Assembly: GCA_036874045.1 (NCBI GenBank) | Contig: CM072338.1 | Coordinates: 15,770,501 to 15,834,500, forward strand | Direction: 5' to 3' | Source of the DNA: Cymodocea nodosa | Lineage: Eukaryota > Streptophyta > Magnoliopsida > Alismatales > Cymodoceaceae | Length of the DNA: 64,000 bases | In this document: positions 59,460 to 64,000 of the stretch, in pieces | How the letters are laid out: each line of letters begins with the position of its first letter | Position numbering within the stretch: position 1 is the stretch's first letter | The notes under the pieces: model-generated | Databases searched by the model: none | Told to the model about the DNA's origin: nothing | Seen by the model: only the letters and a program-made list of their open reading frames with translations | Translations under genes and position numbers: made by a program

Positions 59460-62220
59460 CTATGTGGCATTCCTTGTTTTCATCTGCCATCTTCTCCTCG
59501 AATCTGTAGGTCGTCTATCCACCACCGCAAACAGATAATCATGTCCTCTACGAGTCTTAGGCAATCCTCCAACAAAATTCATAGATACGCTCTCCCACGG
59601 ACGTGTGGGAACAGGAAGTGGATGGTACAATCTAACTTTCTGATTACTTGGCTTCACACGGCTACATAGAGTGCATCCTCGAACGAACTTGGCTACACAT
59701 ACCTTGATAAGTTGTGTATGGTCTTGTTAACACCGAAATGTCCAGCCACCTTCGATGTATGTGCTTCTCGCATCCAACGGACCCGATCGCCATCTTTTGG
59801 AACACATAGTCGCCTGCCCTTCCAAAGCAATCCATCTGCAATGTGAAAACCCGCAGCCTTCCTTTGTTGCGCATCTCTCCATAGTGACCTGAAATGTGAT
59901 TCTTCATTGTAAAATTCAGAGAATTCGTTTCGGTCACATGTAGTACTCCAGTAAGAGTTTCGTCAAAACACTCAAAAGCCAAAGCAACGGACGAAAATAA
60001 CAATTTTCAAAAGCCAAAGCAACACACTCAAATGTAGGAGACGAGCTTGCTGCAACTTGCTTTGAGTTTGAAGATATTGTAACGATCTATGATCAGTGCG
60101 GATAATGGTCTCCTTGCCAAGCAAGTAACATCACCAATGCTTCACCGCTTGATGTAACGCCAACATCTCCTTATCATACGTTGGATAATTCTGTTGTCTC
60201 TGAATGATAAGCCACTGGACGTCCTTCTTGAAGCAAGACCGCTCCAATAGCATGTTCACTAGCATCAGCTTCAACTTCAAAAGATTTCTGAAGATTTGGC
60301 AACGCCAACACCAGTGCAGTGCAGATCTTCTTCTTTAATAACTCGAAAGCTTCTTGACTTTTTGCATCCCATAAAAACTTGCTCCTAACCCTTGGGAGAG
60401 AATGTAATGATGCAGCAATCAAGGAGAAATTACGAATAAATTTCCTTAGGTGTATTGACAAGCCCCAAGAAAACTTCGTATATCGGTGATCGTCTTCGGT
60501 GTCGGCTAGTCCTGTATGGCTTCCGACCTTAGCTGGATCTACCTTCAACTCCCCATTGCCTATAATGAACCCCAAATAAATCAGGGTCTTCAATCCCCAT
60601 CCACACTTCTTCACATTCAACTTGAGTTCATGTTTTTCAAGTGTTGCTAATACTTGACGAGCATGGTCCAAGTGATCTTCAAAGGTGGTTGGTGCTGTAG
60701 ATAAGGATGTCATCAAGATAGACAAGAACGAACTTGTCTAAATATGGACGAAGAACATCATCCATCATTCTCATGAACGTGGCAGGCGCATTGCATAGCC
60801 CAAAATGCATTGCTCTCCACTCGTAAAAGCCTTGACGAGTTTTGAACGCCGTCTTCCAACAATCTTCCTCCCGCATCCGTATTTGATGATATCCACTCTT
60901 CAAGTCGATCTTGGTAAAGAATTCTGCCGGCTTCAATTGATCGAGCAAATCATCAATACGAGGCAGGGGGTATCGATTCTTTACCGTGATCTTGTTGAGA
61001 GCTTGGTAGTCGATGCACATACGCCACCCGCCATCTTTCTTAGGAATGATCACCACCGGTGATGAACAAGGTGACGTGCTGGGCTAAATGATTCCACGCT
61101 CCAATAAATCCTGCACCTGCTTCTTAATCTCAGCATTTTCTATCACCGAATATTGATACATAGGTAAATTCAGTAACACCGCTTCGGAGACAAGTGGTAT
61201 CTCATGGTCCACCTTTCGAGCAGGCAGGTGGCAACTCCTTTGGTTCTTCAAACAAGGGCTGGAAATCTTCAATAATTTGCTGCAACCCTGCAGGTGTTGC
61301 CTGTAATGTACCGCCAACCCGGATTTTGTGGCCGCCATCGTCGAACTTCCGGATGAATAAGACATAGAACGGTTGTTGTGCATGTAACACCCTCTTAACT
61401 GGTCCTGCGGTGACTAGATCTACGTTAGTCTTCCTCAAAGGCTCCTGTCGAGGAACTTGGAATTTCCTGCATCCTTTTCAAAATCGTAGCGCTGTGCTCG
61501 TCGATGATAGTGGCTGTCACGTAACCAAAGGTATGGGCTTCCTAAGATTATGTGACACACATCCATTGACACCACATCACACACGACTTCATCAATGAAG
61601 GTGGGAGAGAAAGCAAATTTGGAGTGCCCCGTCTTTTGACAATGGCCACATTTCTCTATTGACGAACTTGCCTTGGACTTGGACGACTCACCTTTCTTCT
61701 TCTCCATAGAAGATTTGGCTGACGTCGTCGTCGAGCCGTCTTCCTCCCGTCGTTGTGATTTGAAAGTACTGTTTTTCTCCTCAATGGCTATGGCTTGCGC
61801 CATCAACGCCGAAATACCTTGTATAGCTTGAAAAGTGCCAACTCCCTCCAAATTGGAAGGAAAAGGCCTGTGAGGTACTTTTGCTTCACGTCAGGAGCAT
61901 CGATGGTAATTCCCGATTGCACTGCAAGTCGTCGGAATTCGGATGTATAATCTTGCACGGTCTGTCCTATGCGTTGCTGTAACATATACCATCGATCCCA
62001 CCCCTTCTCCAAGTAACCATCAGGATAAAACTCGTCACGGAGTAATGACTTAAAAGCCATCCCATGAGAGGTACTCCACGTCGTTGCTTGCCGCATAGCT
62101 ATTCCACCATGCTAACGCATGCTCCGTCAACTTACAGACGAGCATGCATGATCTTGTCTTCTTCGTCGTAGTCACATAACGAGAAGTACGTCTCCAGCCT
62201 TGCCAACCAAGAATCGACTT
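59460..62220 (-). mobile_element. Broken Ty3/gypsy retrotransposon
   Basis: Minus-strand order gag to integrase. Gag is at 62,220-61,630 (WLARLETYFSL; FYPDGYLEKGWDRWYMLQ; QDYTSEFRRLAVQSGI). A zinc knuckle CGHCQKTGHSKF lacks its last Cys and is fused by deletion to the protease end (CDVVSMDVCHIILGSPYLW). RT is at 61,130-60,690 ([47 protein letters not shown]). The RT/RNase H connection and RNase H are at 60,725-60,174 (EADASEHAIGAVLLQEGRP), with integrase start at 59,657-59,460 (PVPTRPWESVSMNFVGGLP). RT catalytic YLDD is intact, but there are stops (e.g. before [11 protein letters not shown]), a frameshift at ~60,690, and no integrase core. No LTRs are visible at either end, so the piece was truncated on both sides. 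GC content is higher than its surroundings. Confidence 0.85.
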
Positions 62221-62485
62221 CTCCAGAAAATAATCAAATAAGAGGTATTTAGAAAATTATCAGTCATATTCAAATATACATGAGATATTAATTTATTTGA
62301 TGCTAAAATAATATAAAATTTCATATAAGCGATGTCGATGGCACGTCGTACATCATAAAACTTTTATTTCCGCGTACGTTTCTCCTCCTCCTTTGCTTCG
62401 AGCTCATTCTCCTCCTCCCCCTCCTCCTCCTCCTCCTCCTCCTCCTCCTCCTCCTCCTCCTCCTCCTCTTCCTCCTCCTCTTCGC
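62221..62485 (+). promoter_or_regulatory. CNX1 promoter/5' leader with (CTC)n microsatellite
   Basis: Only ~265 bp separate the gypsy remnant from the CNX1 start codon. The last ~80 bp (about 62,406-62,482) are an almost pure (CTC)n/(TCC)n pyrimidine repeat that would form the 5' leader. The microsatellite is likely length-variable between individuals. Confidence 0.5.
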
Positions 62486-63847
62486 ATGGAGCTGCCGACG
62501 AGGAAGTCAGTGGAGGAAGCATCCGAGCTCGTCCACGGTGCGGCCGCCCGGCTGCCGCCAGTCACCGTCCCGCTGCTCGACTCCCTCGGACTCGTCCTGG
62601 CCGAGGACGTCGCCGCCCCTGGCCCCCTCCCACCCTATCGAGCCTCTGCCGTGGTCAAGCCTCCCTTCCTTCCCTCCTTTGAATTGTTTGTGACATTCGT
62701 TTTGCGTCAACTACCACAACGGGCCACTTGAGATCGTTGCGTGCATTTTCACGTCAAAATTTTCAACTACGACTTTGCACTACTGGTTAGATAATTCTAT
62801 CTGCGGCTTCTACTGGAAAGGTTTTCCAGCTGAAGCTCGTGTGCTCGGTGTCGATTCACTTCCCCGTTACAGAGACTTGTTGTCTTTGTACTTCCGCCAT
62901 GTTTTATCGGAACCATGCATTCCTTTCTATAACGATTTTTCTTTGTCTTCGAGTTACCATCTGTGGCTCATGTATCAAATGGCCGACTAGATGCATACGA
63001 CACGCTTGTAATTTTGTCAGTGTGGCTTAGCGTTTCTTTATTTTTTCATTAATATATTTCCCCCATGTTTAGGATGGTTATGCTGTTATAGCTTCCGATG
63101 GACCTGGAGAGTACCCTGTGATTACAGAATCAAGAGATGGAAATGTTGGAACCAATGTAGTAGTTCGTCCAGGGACTGCGGCATCTGTAACAAAAGGAGG
63201 TGAATCTAATTCCCACCATCATCTTTTCTATTGCAAGCTCTAGAGCACCACTTGTTATAGTTAATTACATCCAACTGTCACATGTAATCTGAAACACAAA
63301 TTGGTCGATGGAGAGGGTTCGGCTGTAACAAGGTGGGGTGTAAGGGGCGTCGTCTCTTTCAAAGGTCTTGGAAAGAGGAGAGAGAAAAGGGTTATATGTA
63401 ATATAGTCTAAGATCTTTCTTTTCATCTCATCTATAGATCTATAAATGTATTGAGCTCTTCCATAGATCAAGCTCTTATATGGTCTTCCTTTTCCTTTTA
63501 TGGTGGCACGTTATTAGATCAGTTATCTGTCCACCCATATGATTATATAATTTTCATACACAAAGTGGGGATTCTGATATATTTAGAGGAGAATTTGCTT
63601 GCCATGTAAATTCCTCATACCAAAGATTTAGACAATCACAAGATTCGCTTTTTTGGTCTCCAGCCCCTCTTCTTTATCCCAGACATTTAACGCTTGCTTG
63701 ATACCCTTCCTTTTAGGTCCAATACCAGATGGTGCTGATGCTGTCGTGCAAGTTGAGGATACGGAACAAACTACCAACAAATACGACGGCCCAAAGAGAG
63801 TTAAAATTTTGAAAAGAGTCACTGCAGGCCATGATATCACACCCGTG
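62486..63847 (+). CDS. CNX1: Molybdopterin molybdenumtransferase (CNX1-like), first three exons, cut by window end
   Basis: Plant Cnx1 joins a MoeA-like E domain and a MogA-like G domain and performs adenylylation of molybdopterin and molybdate insertion, the last step of Moco synthesis in the cytosol. Visible is the start of the E domain. Exon 1 begins at 62486 (MELPTRKSVEEASELV..., VLAEDVAAPGPLPPYRAS). Exon 2 is 63073-63199 (DGYAVIASDGPGEYPVITES). Exon 3 is 63717-63847 (PIPDGADAVVQVEDTE, KRVKIL, GHDITPV). Exons 2 and 3 have GT-AG sites and matching phase. Exon 1 has no GT after the expected VK of the (V)KDGYAV motif. Possible donors are 62651 (drops VVK) or 62690 (adds about ten residues); both keep phase. 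The rest of the gene lies beyond 64,000. Confidence 0.85.
63200..63716. other. CNX1 intron 2
   Basis: Contains a block at 63,300-63,500 with direct-repeat-like AGATC words and a TCATCTATAGATCTATAA stretch that resembles LTR DNA, but there are no defined ends. No coding content. 63,848-64,000 is the beginning of intron 3. Confidence 0.35.
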
Positions 63848-64000
63848 GTATTATTCCTTTACTCTCTTTTCTTTTCTTTTTTGTTGTTTCTTGCTAATCA
63901 AGAAGGTGAGCACTGACATAATGGTGAGATCGTTTCATTGTGAGTTGGAGATCATTGGTTCAAATTTTAGGAAATATTGTCTTCATTTGTAGAGATGCAT

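Noticed and set aside
63265..63471. Antisense frame in CNX1 intron 2
   Set aside because: No domain; overlaps probable LTR-like DNA.

Overview
This is a window of a seed-plant nuclear genome. The evidence is spliced genes with GT-AG introns, AT-rich introns and intergenic DNA, plant retrotransposon families and plant-type gene products. GC-rich first exons (32-exon-scale callose synthase gene at its 5' end, the MAM33-like gene, CNX1) and introns of several kb swollen by transposons suggest a monocot of the palm/banana/yam type, but I cannot name the species.

Layout. 1-8.9 kb: no cellular gene that I can support. It holds a degenerate PIF/Harbinger DNA transposon carrying both of its genes, plus minisatellite and AT-rich DNA. 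8.9-45.6 kb (+): one very large, apparently intact callose synthase gene. It is closest to CALS5/GSL2 from my memory of the family, with 42 exons and 1,924 codons. I reconstructed every junction and the phases close without a frameshift. Introns 7, 17, 24 and 36 are filled with retroelement debris, mostly in antisense orientation: Ty1/copia, Ty3/gypsy, RTE and L1-type LINEs, a hAT-like element and a 5S-rRNA-derived retroposon. 46.4-47.2 kb (+): a three-exon mitochondrial MAM33/p32-family gene. 50.1-52.0 kb (-): a two-exon gene for a 174-aa basic protein of unknown function. 56.5-59.1 kb (-): an intact six-exon beta-ureidopropionase gene (PYD3-like, 418 aa). 59.46-62.22 kb (-): a broken Ty3/gypsy element. 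62.5-64.0 kb (+): the first three exons of a molybdenum-cofactor gene (CNX1-like, MoeA domain), cut by the window edge.

The genes are unrelated housekeeping or developmental functions (callose wall synthesis, mitochondrial matrix protein, pyrimidine catabolism, Moco synthesis) and do not form a pathway. PYD3 and CNX1 are head to head, with the gypsy remnant filling almost all the space between them.

The most unusual item is at 18,268-18,684. It is a 417-bp retroposon whose first ~118 bp align without gaps to 5S rRNA, followed by three 65-bp repeats and a poly(A) tail, and bounded by perfect 12-bp target-site duplications. It is inserted in the reverse transcriptase of a copia element that itself lies in callose synthase intron 7. 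It looks like a 5S-derived (SINE3-type) plant SINE. Also worth checking are non-canonical splice sites: a GC donor in intron 15 and a GA or GC donor in intron 22 of the callose synthase gene, and a missing canonical donor after CNX1 exon 1.
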